64,000 bases of DNA from Hyparrhenia diplandra. Its lineage: Eukaryota; Streptophyta; Magnoliopsida; Poales; Poaceae. This document shows, piece by piece, positions 44,916 to 58,800 of the stretch. Below the pieces are notes generated by a model. It saw only the letters and a program-made list of their open reading frames with translations. It was not told the origin of the DNA and did no database searches. Location: assembly GCA_015847255.1 (NCBI GenBank), contig JADLZK010012341.1, positions 186,001 to 250,000 on the forward strand, given 5' to 3'. Both the position numbers and the translations under genes were made by a program. Position 1 is the stretch's first letter. Every line of letters begins with the position of its first letter.

Positions 44916-47100
44916 GGCGAACAGGCAGAGGAGCCGTAGCGAGAGCGCGAAGAGACGGATTGGGCTGTCGAGGAAGCAAGCGGAGAGGGGGCGCGGCCGA
45001 ATTAGAGGCAGGCGGCCATTCAAGAGGGGTTACAGAGTGGGAAGTTGCGGTGGGGAAGTCGAGGTGAGGTCTTTCCGGCGAGCTACCTCGCCGGAAGAAG
45101 AAGACGTCAACGGTGGCGGTCAATGGAGGAAGCGGCGAGGTGAAGGCGGGGGAAGAGAAAGCGGAGGGCCAGGGGATGGGTGTGCTTTATAGACGCGTCG
45201 ACGACTTTTCCGAGAGAACGTGGAGGAATGGAGGCCCCCGGATTTTGGAGATCTTTTTTTTCTTTTTTTTTTTTCCTGTAAAAGACAAAAGTGTGATAAA
45301 TTTTACTCACGAATTTCGGGATACAATACCGAAATTGACGTGAAATCCAGCGTTTTCACCAAATTCAGCGTTTATATTTGCTTATTTAAGTAATTATACA
45401 AGCAAACATGCATGTTCGTTGCGTGATCACCTCGATGATTTGGAGATTTGTTTTCTCCAGTTGGCCTTTGTGATGGATTATTGAATTCTCGACCGAGCGA
45501 CTGACAAACGGCCAACGAACGTCTGCCGTGAAAAAGCGAGATTAGGCTGCGGAAAACCCAGACTAATCCACAACCCTCCGAGCTCGAAAAGCAAGCAAGC
45601 AAAGCGCAGCCAAAACAGAGGTCCTCACGAGCGGGCAGCACCCAGCCACGAAAACGACTCTGTTCGGTGTTCATCAGTGTGGTGTGGCCCGAACGTTGCT
45701 TCGTTGCAGCTTCCACTGTCGTAGCTGCATCAAACACGTCAATACCCGGTGACGAAGCCACGGGCCCACAGTGCTGATCAAATCCTCGCGGAGAACTTCC
45801 GGACGATGGAACAGTGGCCCAGAATGTCATTTCAAGTCAAAGATCCTGACGGAAACAGGAGCCGAGCATCAGAATCATCACTTGACAACTGGGAACCTAG
45901 TCAGTCCAACTCTTTTTTTTTTTTTTCAGATAAACAACTTTTTCCAAAGATTCAGAATTCGGATCAGGAAACGATGCAGGATAACTCATTGAGATAGCAA
46001 TATCCCCGGAAGTCACTAGGTCAGAGACAGTAAAACGTAGTAATGTGTATAGTAGTATCAAAGTAAAATAATTGACATGGAGAAATGTTCATTGCAGTAA
46101 AAATAACTGTGGTCAAATCTAGAAACATTTCAACTAATAACTGGGCTCAGCCCCACTCAAAACACTTGTGGACACTGTCATGTGGGCCCATTGACGTCTA
46201 CACTTGGACTCAAGGTACGGCGGTTCCTAACAACCACCAACAGCCACACGATTTGCTTGCTTCAGCAAAATGTCAACTGCTAAGTGCAATTGACTCCATA
46301 TAAAAACTCAAGGACTCGATAATGTTTCGGCAAATGACGTCTGCGATGTCGTAAGCACTTACGCTTTCCGGAGCCCAAGGATACCAATCATACATGCATG
46401 CGCATTGGCAGAGAGAAGGATAACATACATTCCTGAACCTCTCTGATAGAACGACAAAAGAAACAAGGAAGGAGCCAGGAAGCATCGCAATCTGATGACG
46501 AATAGAAACGTGCTACAATTGCTGAGCTGCTGTCAAGTGAGAATGGCGTGAAGCAACCTAAACAAAGGAATGACGATCAGATGAGTGTAGTAGAATGGTA
46601 ACCGGATGAAATTGTCTAGAACTTACGAGGAACGAAATGCTAACGTTCATGTTAAAAATAAATAAATAACTGAAATTCCAGCTGGCATGTTCAGCTCTAT
46701 ATAATTGTTCGGTCCTAGGAGTACCTCAAGATCATGCATGTCACAATTCAAGCAGCAAAAGGTCCAGCTATTTCTAGGACCGGAACGAACCAGAAGCGAC
46801 AGGACAACTTTTAAAAGGCTCTAGCTCACCCAAACAGGCCCATACAACATCTAAGTCTGAAGTTCAATACTCAGTATTCAGGCAAGATCATGAAGGGGCA
46901 CAGGGATTACAACTTTATGACAACTAGCTAGTACGATCGTATCTGATAAAACTTCAGGTAGTATGCATGCAACAGGTTAAGTTACATAAAACTCAACTAG
47001 AATGCTTGGGAGATTTAGTTACAAATTTTGCATAAGATAGGGGAAAAGGGGACAGTCAACAGAACCAATAGCAACCACATTCACATTGGTTCATTTACAT
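44916..47100. other. Intergenic between processing peptidase and NUP58, no gene recognised
   Basis: The first 250 bases are the GC-rich 5' UTR and promoter of the peptidase gene. T-rich runs lie at 45250-45275 and 45912-45927. A 152-codon minus open frame at 45830-45372 has no recognisable domain. From about 46500 the sequence is AT-rich and likely includes the 3' UTR of the NUP58 gene. Confidence 0.4.
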
Positions 47101-50100
47101 CTAGCGTCGTCCCCGGGTCTTCGACCTTCCTTTCTGCACCATTGACAATGGATAAACATGATAAGGTGAAAAGGGAAGCTTAGCAATAAGCAGAACCAAC
47201 TAAAAACTTGCCAGTTTTACTCACCGATGCACCACCAAAGCTGGAACCTGAAGCAGTAGCTCCACCTGAAAAAATACATAGATGTGTCATGAAGTACAAT
47301 TTGTCCTAATGTTGAATAGTCTTTTATAATAAAAGCACTGAACTCAGAATAAACAAGCAACATGCAGGAAAGAAAAAAACAGTGCTAATACGGGTTGATC
47401 TATATCAGTAAGTCTGTGCAGCTCCAATTTATATGTAAAATAGAACACAAATTTCTACTACAGCTTCCAGCTAGTGTAAATTGAGCAAGTATGTGTACCT
47501 CCAAATGGTGTAGAAAATAGAGATGTTCCACCCAAAGATGTAGTGCTAGTCCCAAATCCAGGAGCTGGTGTTGATGCTAATGTAGGAGTGGAGGATGTCC
47601 CAAATGGTGTGGTCAACTGAGCCGATCCAGATGGACCAAAAGGTTGCCTGATGGAGCTGGAGTTGTTGGAGTTGCAAAGAGACTAGATGAGGATGGAGCA
47701 GAAGCTGGAGTGCTAAGAGTTAAAAAGGCACTTGAGGAAGTCGCAGCAGACGGAAAGGAAGATTGTTGTGGCTGGCTTGTAGCTGGTGCAGCGATTTGTG
47801 CCATGGGCTGCGAGGAGTAGGCAAATGCAGTGTTGGATGGACCCTTCTAGCAGCTGCTTCTTGTTTAGCTGCTTCTCGTCTGTTTGCCTCCAGAAATGGA
47901 TCACTCCCATTACCGATGCGGCGTTGTTCATTAAGATATTCAGTTTTCATTGATTCAACATATTGATGAAGATTTTCCACCTGAAAATAGCAAAGATAAG
48001 GAAACCCCTTAATATGAAGGCGATATTAAGATTAGTAAATGATAACTAAATGATGGCTTCTCATTTTGTTCACAGCATGTTGCAATTTCTAAATGTTCAA
48101 TCAGTTTGAGTTTTATATTTGACTCATCATAAGCAAGCAATAATTGTTAGATATTGGCACATCATCAAAGTACATTTCAGGAAAAAAAAAATCCTGAATT
48201 TATTTATTTATTTATATAACCTTTTTTTTTAGCAAGCTTACCTTAGAAGCAACATAGATGAAGTAATCATGCACATTCGACATAACTTTTGGAAGAGATT
48301 CTAGAGAATCTGATGATCTTTTATTTGTCTCCATTTGAACCAGCTGCTCTAGCTCACCGATCCACTTGCAACACTCTGCAAGATAGCACTCAAACCTATT
48401 GACAGTGCGCTGCATAAAAATGGAAGGACGTTTTGGGACTCCACTGTAGAAATCTATCACTGGCTGATTGGGTGGAGCACCAGCAGAAGGATTTGAAGAA
48501 CTGCCATTTGCAACTCCAGCACCTGGGCGGGTGAATCTTGGCCTCAACATTAGATATGACCTAATGGCGAATTCTGTGTTCCACATCATTTCATTGACAA
48601 CACTCATCAACTCTTGAATGGAAGCTTTCTCTCTCTCCATTACAGCGGTGGTCCCTCCAAGTTCCTGCAAGAGCAGACAACAACTATTACTAATGGATCC
48701 AAGATCCTGCTAGAAAAGACACCGACCAGACTCTCAGGGCAGTCCCAACGGTTACTGTTGGTAGTTTTCATAGCATTGAATTTGTGGTCACTGTATCAAC
48801 AAAAAAATCGAGCGAAGATGCTAACGCGACCAACGGCCGGTGTCCTCGTAATAAATGCGTAATAAATCCGGCTCTCGTCCTCTCGCGTCTCGCGGCGGCC
48901 GCGGCCGTGGGCGCGCGCAGCGCGGCCTGCTTTCAGCGGGTGGGCGCGGCCACCCTTGGCGCCGTCGGGTCGGATACCGGTGCTCAAGCTGGCTGCGGCG
49001 GCGTGCAGGGAGCGCAGGGGCGAGCTGGCGTCCATGGGCAAGACCACTCGCAGCTCCCATGGTGGCCGCGTGGCGTGGCGGACCAGGAGAGGCAGCGGTG
49101 GCAGCGGCCTCGGCGGGACCAGGAGCAACCGCAGCGGAGCAGTTCGGCAGCGAGCGAGCCGGCGGCGCCCAGGCCGGCGCGTCGGCGCGACGGGCGAGCT
49201 GCTCAGCGCTGCATCGCAGCGCTGCTCGGCGGGCGGCCTGGCGGTTTCAGCGAAGCGGCAAGCGGGCGCTGCGTCGCTGGCGAGAGTGGAGAAGGAGGTC
49301 CGCGCCCCAGCGCAGCCCATCACGCTCCGTGACGGGCCAGCCGCGGCGCCAGTGGCGTGGCCGTGCGGCGAAACCAGGCCCGTGGCGGGGGCGCCCCGGC
49401 CCTGCGCGAGGTGGGCGGCATGGGCGGCGCGGCGGCGCTTACCTCGCGGCGGGGGGGAGCTGGCAGCGCGGGCGGCTCGGCGGGCGGCAATCAATGCCAT
49501 GGGCCGGTCGTTTCTCCCCATCGGCGTTTTGGTGGGTTTCTTGTCTCCCTCGTTGCGGCGTCGACTTCGTTTCGTGCAGGCGAAACCGTTTCCATGGCTG
49601 TTCCTCTCTCTCTTCGTTATTTGGCGCCACGTATCATTTTGCCCTCATTTAATGAAATGGAAACGACCAACAGTAACCGTTAGGACTGCCCTCACTAAGG
49701 CACTACAATTGTATACAAAAGAAAAATGCATTGGTACATCAATTCCCAGCTACCAACTAACATCATTTTCTACAAAGCAAGTCATTTTTTCATCAAAAGG
49801 CATGTTAGCATTCAAGTTGGATGATTTGCAATAAATAACCCATCATGATCTTATTAAATTTATAACTGCACTATCAGGGTGTAAGTGTCCTAGTCAAACT
49901 ATGAAGCTTCTATTCTTACTAGCGTAAGTTCAGTTTCAGTTGCAACACAAGTTGTTCTTGTTCAGGACATGACTAAATCATCAGGGACCAAATAGACTCA
50001 TATGATAGATCAAATATTTGTGGAAAGTGGAAAAGGTTTAATATTTTAGAAGTTCACCTAATAAAGAAAAGGAAAAGGGTTTCAAAGTCTGCAAAGTCTG

Positions 50101-51482
50101 CAGTTGTTGGAGGTCAGGGGACACTACATTCAAGATACAGGTCACTAACTCATGAATCTTAAAATGCTTATTAAAAGGTCTACAAGTGACTCTTGTCTGT
50201 TTGCAATGATACAACAAATCCTAGAAAAAATATCGTGTACTCTTTCAGAATATGCCTACTAGAAAAATCATGTGTCAAGCTATCAGCTTAGACTACAGTG
50301 ATCTCGGTTTTGTGGAGCATGACAAAAAACAAATCAATCATGCACTAAAAGCTAAGAAAATCTAGAGAAAGTGAAGGTCTTAATGAAATATCCTAACCTG
50401 AGCAATGCGACTGAGATCAAGCTCAAAATTGACATTGAGATTGAGGAGTCATAAAGTCGACTGCACTGATCCAACCTCTCACTCTCATCTCTGTAGTCCC
50501 GTATCTTGTCCCTGCAAAACCACAGTTAGGCAAAAGAAAACAGCGTGAAAACAGATTATAGTGCATAACTGAAACATCAAGTGCTCAGATAAACCCAATG
50601 GATGCAACAGGTTACAAAAATTGGAGCTTAACCATAAAAGGCTCAGACTCCGAGGATTGCCACAAGAACATCAAACACAATTACACACAACAGAAGCCCA
50701 CGCCATTAGAAAATCTGATCATGCAGGAACAAAAAGATGTATCATTCCATTCAAAAACCAAAACTCTACAACATTGGATGATGACAGCAGCCTCAAATAA
50801 AATTTAAAAACATTTAGCCCCATACAGGAAGAGAACACTTGAAATACGTCACCCCACAAAACCTTTAGTATCAATCACACACAAATTTCACCACCAGGAC
50901 TCAAACGAGAGCAAATTCCACCGATCTGGCCTAGTAATCATGAAATTTTACTAATTGGGTGGAGCAAATTATAGTTGTGGGTGCAAATCGACAGTAAGTT
51001 CCATCTAAGTAATAACCGCACTCCTTTGCAAGAAAACGAGAAAAGGGAAAAGTAAATATTCAGAGGGAAGAATCCTACTCGATCTGGAGCAAAGCCTTCT
51101 GCGACTCGGCGTGCAACTCCTCCCACTTGGTGTTGTACCCAGCGGGTTTCATATCCGTCGTGTACAGCATCAGCTTCTGCTGCTGTGACTGCGGCTGTGG
51201 CTGCTGAGGAAGCGCCGCCAGCGTCAACTGCTGCTGTGGCTGCTGCTGCTGCTGCTGCTGCTGCTGGAAGCTGAACTGGAACGGCGAGGGCGAAAGGGAC
51301 GGCGCCTGCGAGGTGGCCGGAGCCGGTGTCTGAAACGGATTCGGCGCCGCCGGCGTCTGGAAGGGGTTGGACGCAGCTGGCGTCTGGAAGGGATTCGACG
51401 CAGCTGGCGTCTGGAAGGGATTCGACGCAGCCGGCGTCTGGAAGGGGTTTGAAGCCGGCGGCGAGGCGAAGGAGAATGCCAT
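47101..51482 (-). CDS. NUP58: Nucleoporin NUP58/p58-p45, 6 exons
   Basis: Minus-strand exons: 51482-51079, 50511-50398, 48664-48242, 47980-47499, 47265-47225 and 47133-47101, about 499 residues. The N-terminus (MAFSFASPPA) holds five 9-residue repeats of the SNPFQTPAA type, then a polyglutamine tract (51230-51265). The conserved core follows: DKIRDYRDESERLDQCSRLY, a helical region (VMEREKASIQELMSVVNEMM; FMQRTVNRFECYLAECCKWI; VSNVHDYFIYVAS-type) and VENLHQYVESMKTEYLNEQR. The C-terminus is rich in PFG/FG and SSxFxxP motifs and ends GRSKTRGRR. NUP58 forms the central channel of the nuclear pore with NUP54 and NUP62. Breaks: one base missing in exon 2 (about 50433) and two in exon 4 (about 47838 and 47645). 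Correcting them gives a total length divisible by three. Intron 2 holds a transposon. Confidence 0.94.
48734..49694. mobile_element. TIR DNA transposon with GC-rich cargo inside NUP58 intron 2
   Basis: The body is 48737-49691 (955 bp). Terminal inverted repeats of 25 bp match in 24 positions; they begin GGGCAGTCCCAACGG on the left and GGGCAGTCCTAACGG on the right (inverted). TCA flanks both ends (48734-48736 and 49692-49694), a 3-bp duplication as in PIF/Harbinger. The interior (48850-49500) is very GC-rich, unlike the AT-rich intron around it, and is open for 292 codons on the plus strand and 241 on the minus, without a recognisable domain or transposase. It looks like a non-autonomous element carrying captured genic or CpG-rich DNA. 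Confidence 0.82.
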
Positions 51483-52871
51483 TGCCGCGCACGGAGACGG
51501 AGGGGTCGGCTCCGGCGACGGCGGGAATGTAGTGGGCTCTGGCTGGGCCTGCGCACGGTGGGGCTCGGCCGGTTTCTTTAAACCCTAGAAAACCGGAAGG
51601 ACTGGAGTGGGAAGCTGACGCCTTTGCCCCAGTGGAGAAGAGAGAGACTCTGGCTGGGCCTGCGCACGGCGGGCTCGGCGGGTTCTTCAGCTTTGTTTGA
51701 AAAGGTAGCCGTGCCTGTGCGGTGCTGGTACGAGGCTACGAGCAACCCAAAGAACAAATCTGTGTTTTGTAGAAAAGAAGACGCTTCATCAACAACTTAA
51801 TAAAACAACTTCTTATAAAAAATAAGACATTGTTAAATCTCCTCTTCAATTTGTAACTTTTTCCTGAGTATTATACATTCTCTTGATCTCTTCCGATCAA
51901 GACAGATAGATCTCTCTCCTTCAAAAGAGAGAGAACATGCAAATATGAAAAGTTTCGGACCCTGAGTCCCGGCCGGTGGTCCTCTCATCAGTTCGGTTCC
52001 GATTCCATCTCCTTTGGAGCGTCACGATGGATCGACGGCAAACCTCAATTTGCAACAAAGACAGTACATGAGCATCAATACGTTTACAGAAACATTTGAG
52101 CAACATATTTGTACCATAGATTCACTTGCATATGATGAATATTTTCCAACCGAATCTTCATCAAATATATAGTGCACACGACTGTGCAACCTTTTGTTTC
52201 TAGAAGTCCCACATACTGACAAAACATCAGCCAGAATCAGATGCACCTACAATTGAAGACCCTTCCATTGTAACAAGAAGCTGGCTTTGTGTTCTGTTGT
52301 AACTCCGGTGCAGTGCATCCTAGGATACTATTAAGTTGAATCAGTATGAGTAGATGTGTCATATTCCATTGCCACAACTAGTAGTCAGACATTTGATGTC
52401 AACTCCCATGGTTGAAATACTGAAGATAACCATGAGTTGGATGCTTCCAACATACAAAGGTAAGTTTTACCATCATGGAGGATATCAACATTCCATTGCA
52501 GTATAGTGTAGAGGCTCTATAATCGTATGTTTGTGGACTTGTTCAACAGTCAGCATGTCCCCTGAGATGACAGATATCTGGATTCACTCACAAAATGAGC
52601 ATAACACCACTTAGGCACTAGCCACCCACTGTAAGTTGTGACAGAAGACAATGCCATCTGGAGATAGATGGCACATATGGAGATACCTCATGATCTAGGA
52701 AATATTGATATACTGTTTCTTCATGCATTCTGCAAAGCTGATAAGAAAATTAAATCAGGTGTCCATGATCGGAATTTGCTGCACAAGTTATTGATATCAG
52801 TAAAAAAAAGTGCTTGGTGATAAGTATGATGCCTCACAAAGCTCCAATTAATCGATTAATAGCTAAGGTGC
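51483..52871. other. Intergenic between NUP58 and the prolyl oligopeptidase gene
   Basis: The first 250 bases are GC-rich and form the NUP58 promoter and 5' UTR. From about 51850 the sequence is AT-rich. Part of it is probably the 3' UTR of the peptidase gene ending at 52872. No additional gene is supported. Confidence 0.45.
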
Positions 52872-55800
52872 CTAGGATGGAGAGGACTGAAATCGCTGCC
52901 TGAGCTTCACATGTTTGACCAACAGGATTTGATTCAGAATGATAAGACACATGTTGTTCACATTGCAAACCATTTTAATGAGGAAAGCAGTCTCCAATGC
53001 TAATTCCTTGATCTGCAAATACTTGCTCTCCTCTACAACATCTGTTGTCAAGTTGAGAATTACCGGCCTCTCTGGATCATATTGAGTAAACTCACGGACT
53101 TTTGCAACCCATTTAGCTGCCTCCCATATACACCAAACCTAGCATTTGTCAAATGCAACAAATTGTTGAATTCAAGCATTTGACAAAAGGTTGAATTAAG
53201 TAAATTGAATATGCGGAAGCGAGAATCAGCTTCCTTTTATGCACTTTTACATCTCTGCCAATCTTGTAATAAGGAGCAAAGATTACAAGCTGGAAGGTGG
53301 TTAGTGAAACTCAGAAAGCAGCAACCGAAAGTATCCAGGTAATGCATACCTTGTATTGAATGATGATGTCACAAACACAGCTGGGTAAGGAACATCCTTC
53401 TGGATGTTATCATAAGGAGAATACTTTCTGATTGCAAGGAATTCCTCATGATCCACAGGAAACCCAAACTCTTCATAATCAATTGCTGTAAGAGGTAGAA
53501 TAGGATGAGAGGGTGTTGCAAACATCCAAGAAAGGGACCTGCAGGGTGAAAATTTTTTCACTGAAAATGGAAACTGGGTAATGGAACATCAGCAGAAACA
53601 AAAGAAAAGAGTTGATAACGGTGTATCTTCAAGGTCACAGAAAGAAAACATGACTACAAGACAATTCCAATCTCGAAGTGGAATCAAAAGAGCTAAGTTC
53701 CTGCTACTAGAAATGGCCATTAATTTGTTTATCCAAAACTTTGATGACAAATAATGAACATAAACGAAGCTTAAAAAATCTATTAGGTATAAAGCCTCTA
53801 AGCTTGCAATATATGGTCTACTGATACAGCTTTGCTTGGAACTGCAGCTTTGACCACAAAATCAGCTACAAAAAGGGCACTGCAAGTGCCAGTGCAGTCT
53901 TACAGAAGCATAGTTGCTACTGCTAAGATGGCAGTTCTTATAACATGGAGTAAAATTGTGCTACAATGAGAAAAAATTTGCTGTCCCATGGTATTGTTTC
54001 ATTTGAACAGCATTTCAGCATCTCGATGGGTTTACTTTGTATCAATCAATATCAATGCAATTTCGGTCATATGGAAGTCAGGAACAAATCATAACCAAAG
54101 CGCTAATATTTTCCCCATCTACTGACTAAGGGCTGTCTAAGGAAGCTAAGCTAGCTCAGTTGGACAAGGGTGTGGATGTATACCCAGACCACCCAGGTTC
54201 AAGTCCCCATCGAGGCCAATTTGGGTGCCTATTTTCTGCTTAATAAAATGCTACCTAATTCCCCTAGGTTAGTCTAGTTTAATATTAAGGACTGTCTATA
54301 GATAGCACACACAAATTATCGCCTTCTACACACAGAGAGTTAATTGCATGCTTTATACCTTTAAAACAGCAGCACGAAAAACAAATCTGGTCGATAATTA
54401 ACTGCCGAGGCCACCAGAAGTCCTCCAGCACTATATCCCCATCCAGCAAGCTTATTTTCTTGTATGATACCCTTTTCAAGAAGAAACTCTCCACAAGAAA
54501 CAAAAAAATCATATACAGAATTCATTTTTGGTGCGTGAACCATCTTGGTGCCACTTTTTACCATAACCTCCACCACCCCCTGAATACAAATGCTTTAGTG
54601 AGTATATAACCACATGCCATAAGTTCAAAAGGCTACAGCTGAAATTATTTTAATAAGGCAACAGCCACCATGAATGAACAAATATTTTAGCTCCTTCTAA
54701 ATATTTCTGTCATGCTTCCAAATTATCCAGGTGGGCGACTTGAAATTAATATGAAGCTTCTAAAGTTCATTTCACAGAAATAATAAAGGTAATTAAAGTA
54801 GGCTAGACATACCTAACATCAGCATATGCAATCACCCAACCACGATCAAGTAGAGTCTTTAACTCACTGGCCAACGTTTATCAGAATCTCACCATAAGCG
54901 CCATGTCCATGAAGTAATCCTGGATTTCCATCTTGCTTGTGCTTCCGTGAATATACTAAAGTTAGTGGAACCAAAACACCATCTTTTGATGGAACTTCAT
55001 AGTATTCACAAGCATAGTATTCAGAGAGCTCATTCCAAGAACAATCAACAATATCATCATTTGAAAAATCTGCTTTATCTGAGGATTGCCTGGCCATCTT
55101 TGCAGCAAAAGAAGTTCCATATAGTGCTCTTGTTCGCTCATGAAGCATGTTTTGTTGTTGGACTGTTTGCCACTGTCCATTCAGCAAGTTGTAGTCAACA
55201 ACAGCATCAGGCATCTGCAATATCATAAGCTTACTGTAAAGAAGGAAAAACATTGGAAACATCAATTTATGTAAACCGTTATAATTCAAGCATATGCTAG
55301 GGAAGAACGAGAACATCCAAGAGCAAAAGACCACACAAGCTGTAAGGATATGAATTATGATATCACTATGAAATCACAACTGATGTATTCAGAGAAGTAA
55401 GAAGTAGCTTCAGTGCAATTTGAGTGCTATGCTAATTAAAAATGAATTATCGCTTCCATCACCATTAGGGTAAAACACAGTAATAGGTACAAAAAAACTA
55501 GGAAAGCAGAAACATAACAGAGCACATTCTTTGATAGCATGCAGGGTAGACCCAGTGCCAGGCGGCTCCCACTTGAGTGTGGGTTCTGGGGAAGGGTTTA
55601 ACCAGGCCAGCCTTACCCCCCAAAAAAAAAAAAAAAAAAAAGAGGGATATAATAATCAATGGTATCAGAATAAATTCTATGTAGTTTATATGAACTGCTA
55701 ATAATATCATGAATCATGAATAAAATGCATCGATTCATATAGCTTAGGAACCAACAAGCATAATAAATAAAAAATCAAGATACAGATATGATCAACACTA

Positions 55801-58800
55801 GAAATATGATAAAAGACAAATATTAAAAAAGGAAACTAAACATATTAATTAAGTAATGCACAATTTCGCCCATAGACTGTCAAAGACATATGAGTTGCTA
55901 TGAACTCACCACCATATCAAGACATGGCATCAAACTCCAAATATTAACACAAAATTGTTGCTGGTAAAGGGGTGATATAATTGGAAAATAACATAAAATG
56001 TGCAGGAACAAGGTAAGTGGGTACTCCATCTGTCCCCAAAAGGCCTTAATTATTCTTTATGGTCTGAGTCAAACTATCTTAACTTTGACTAAGTTCATAG
56101 AAAATAGCACCAACATTTATGACTTCAATTATGTATAGTACGAAATATATTCCATGGCAAAATATAATGATATATATTTAACAAGATAATTATTGGTATC
56201 TTTTGACTGAACCCTATTTAGAATTGCATCCTTTCTGGGATTTATTAGGTAGTAAAATGTAACACAAGTTACAGTAAGAAATGCCAAATATAAAAGGCAG
56301 CATTAGGACAGCTCTTTCCATAACTACATCATCCATCCGTTATACTGCTTTTTAGAACCAAAAACATCTCAAGTGAAAACAGGACTCAAGTAAACTAAGG
56401 GTTAACCCAAATGGATCTGTTGTGTAGATGGATCATCTTCAAAAATAGCAAAAGCAAAAGAAAATTAAAAAGAATTCATGGTATGGAAACAGTGAGGACA
56501 GTTTAACACGACAAAACAATGGGATGCACTTCATCAGAAACTACATGACAGAAATAAAGACGGCTGTTATTTCATACAAATCACATAAAAATAATATTGA
56601 GTGAATAAATTCTACTCTTATCTGTAAAACAAAGATTACTTATAGAAGAATGGAAGAGAATAATAAAAAAGAAAGAGCAGAGGAATACCACAGGTGATGA
56701 TATCGTGAAATGCATTGTTGAGGAATAATAATCATAATTCGCCCAGATACAATCTGACACACATCACTGGGAAGAGGCAGGTCAACTGGATGCAAATCTG
56801 ATAGATGAGTAGGTACCTGAGAAATGAAATGAATAAGAATCATGGTTACAGACTTACAGTATATGCGTAAAACCTTTACAGAATTTTTTTTTCAAGATAT
56901 CCGGTTTCAGATTTCCAATAGGTGGAATAATTATGGGAGGAGAAAAGGCTGTGGGAGACCATCAAGAATGATAGAAATTGTAAAATTTCGCAACTTAGTT
57001 CAAACATAGATAAGGATAAACAATTCACTTACTTTGATATCTTCAGTTAGAGGCAATTTAACTGAACAAAGTCTAAGTTTTCTGCCTTGTCTCAGAGTAA
57101 GCACCATATGAGTATCACAAAAAATCAACATCTTCAAGAATGACACCAGGTTCCTCAACAAAAACATTCTGGTTCAAACATCAAGTGTGAGTCAAACAGA
57201 ATATACAAAGTCAGTTATCTGAAATAGTTTTTAGCAGAATGTAGTCCTACAGCAGTCATAACAAGTTCTAACTAGCTTAATTACATATGGCATGTATGTA
57301 TTCACCAAAAAGTATATAATTTATGGGAGAATTGCTTCTGTATAGTAGCCACGAAGGGACTGCACTTGTATGCTTTTTGAATCCAATGGCAGGAGCTCGC
57401 CTTTCAATTAAGCAGGAGGGACTGCACTTGTATATGTAGAGTAACAGGGTTCAGGAAAAAAACAAGATAGCATAGTAGACAAATAATTTGAACCTTCCAA
57501 TTATTTGGCCCAGAAGATTCCACAACAGACTGCATTACATAATGCTTAATCAACAGGGACACCTTCTCTTGCAGCATCTGTAAACAAATAAAGGTGTCCA
57601 CGATGATGCTCAACAATGCAATGAACTTGGGATTCCCCTTCCCATACAAGGGTCATTTGGGACAGGGGGTCAGAAGCATTTATCAAATACACCTGGAAAA
57701 AACAAATAGGCATGAGCAGCAAACAAAAGATCAAATAATAGGAGCACTAATAAGGTATACAATAAACAGTACCTTTGAGTGAGTGTCTGAAAAGACATTT
57801 AATGTTATATATCGAAAATCCTTAGTATGTCTGATATTTAGAAAGATATTCTCATCATGTTCTTCCAACATGAGAATGTCATCCTTGTTGGATCCAATCA
57901 TGCTACAAAACAACCTAACCAAAACAGAAAGAAAGATACAGTTCTTGTGCAATGAAAAAAATAATAGATGAGCAGATTTATAAAAGAAAAATCACTGACC
58001 TATATGGTCTTCTTTCCTCATTTGTAACAATGTAAAACCAATGCTTTCCCCATCCATTGCCCATGAAATATTTGACACCCGATCAGCACAGGGTTTATCA
58101 TAGAGTGTGCCTGTTACTAGGTCCCTAACCATTAATGTGAAGGAGTCCTTATCTTTTGTCATACATTGTGTACGCAATGAACCTGTGGTCCGAGATACTT
58201 CAGACAGCTCCTCGTATGAGTATCCTACATACCAATGATTGCATATATAACTTAATAATCGGTGCAATAGTGAGATAAATGATGTATTCCCCACCTCCAG
58301 AAATGTAGTATAGGGTGTACAGCATATTTACAATGCAATTTGTTGGACGCGCATGCAAAACTTAGGAAAAAGTTCTACAGGAACCATATATTTTGCATAA
58401 TCCTCTTTTATAACATAAAAAATCAGACTATAAGCTTACAAATACTGCAGACGTACATTAGATATGTGCAAAATAATATGCTATCAATTGTAGATGGCAA
58501 GATCATAGAATCGAGAACATAATTCACAATAATGAGTTGGTATCAATATTGCAGGACACATCAACTGGGGCGAATAGCAACTGGAATTGTGGCAAAATTT
58601 TGGTAGTTACCTCCGAACCGCTCGGCCTCCTTGTTGTAATCCACCAATTTCTGTTCGATGCGCTTCCCAGCCGTGAAGTCGAAACCCGCGGAGGGGTCAC
58701 TGTACGAGACGAACTCGCTATGGAGCGCGGCGGAGCGGCGACAGAGCACGGGGTACTGCTTGCCCTCGTCCACGCGCCGGTAGTACAGCCAAGGGCCCCA

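Noticed and set aside
48956..49834. 292-codon open frame in NUP58 intron 2
   Set aside because: Lies within a TIR transposon and runs out through its right end; Arg/Ala-rich and without a domain. Described as transposon cargo instead.
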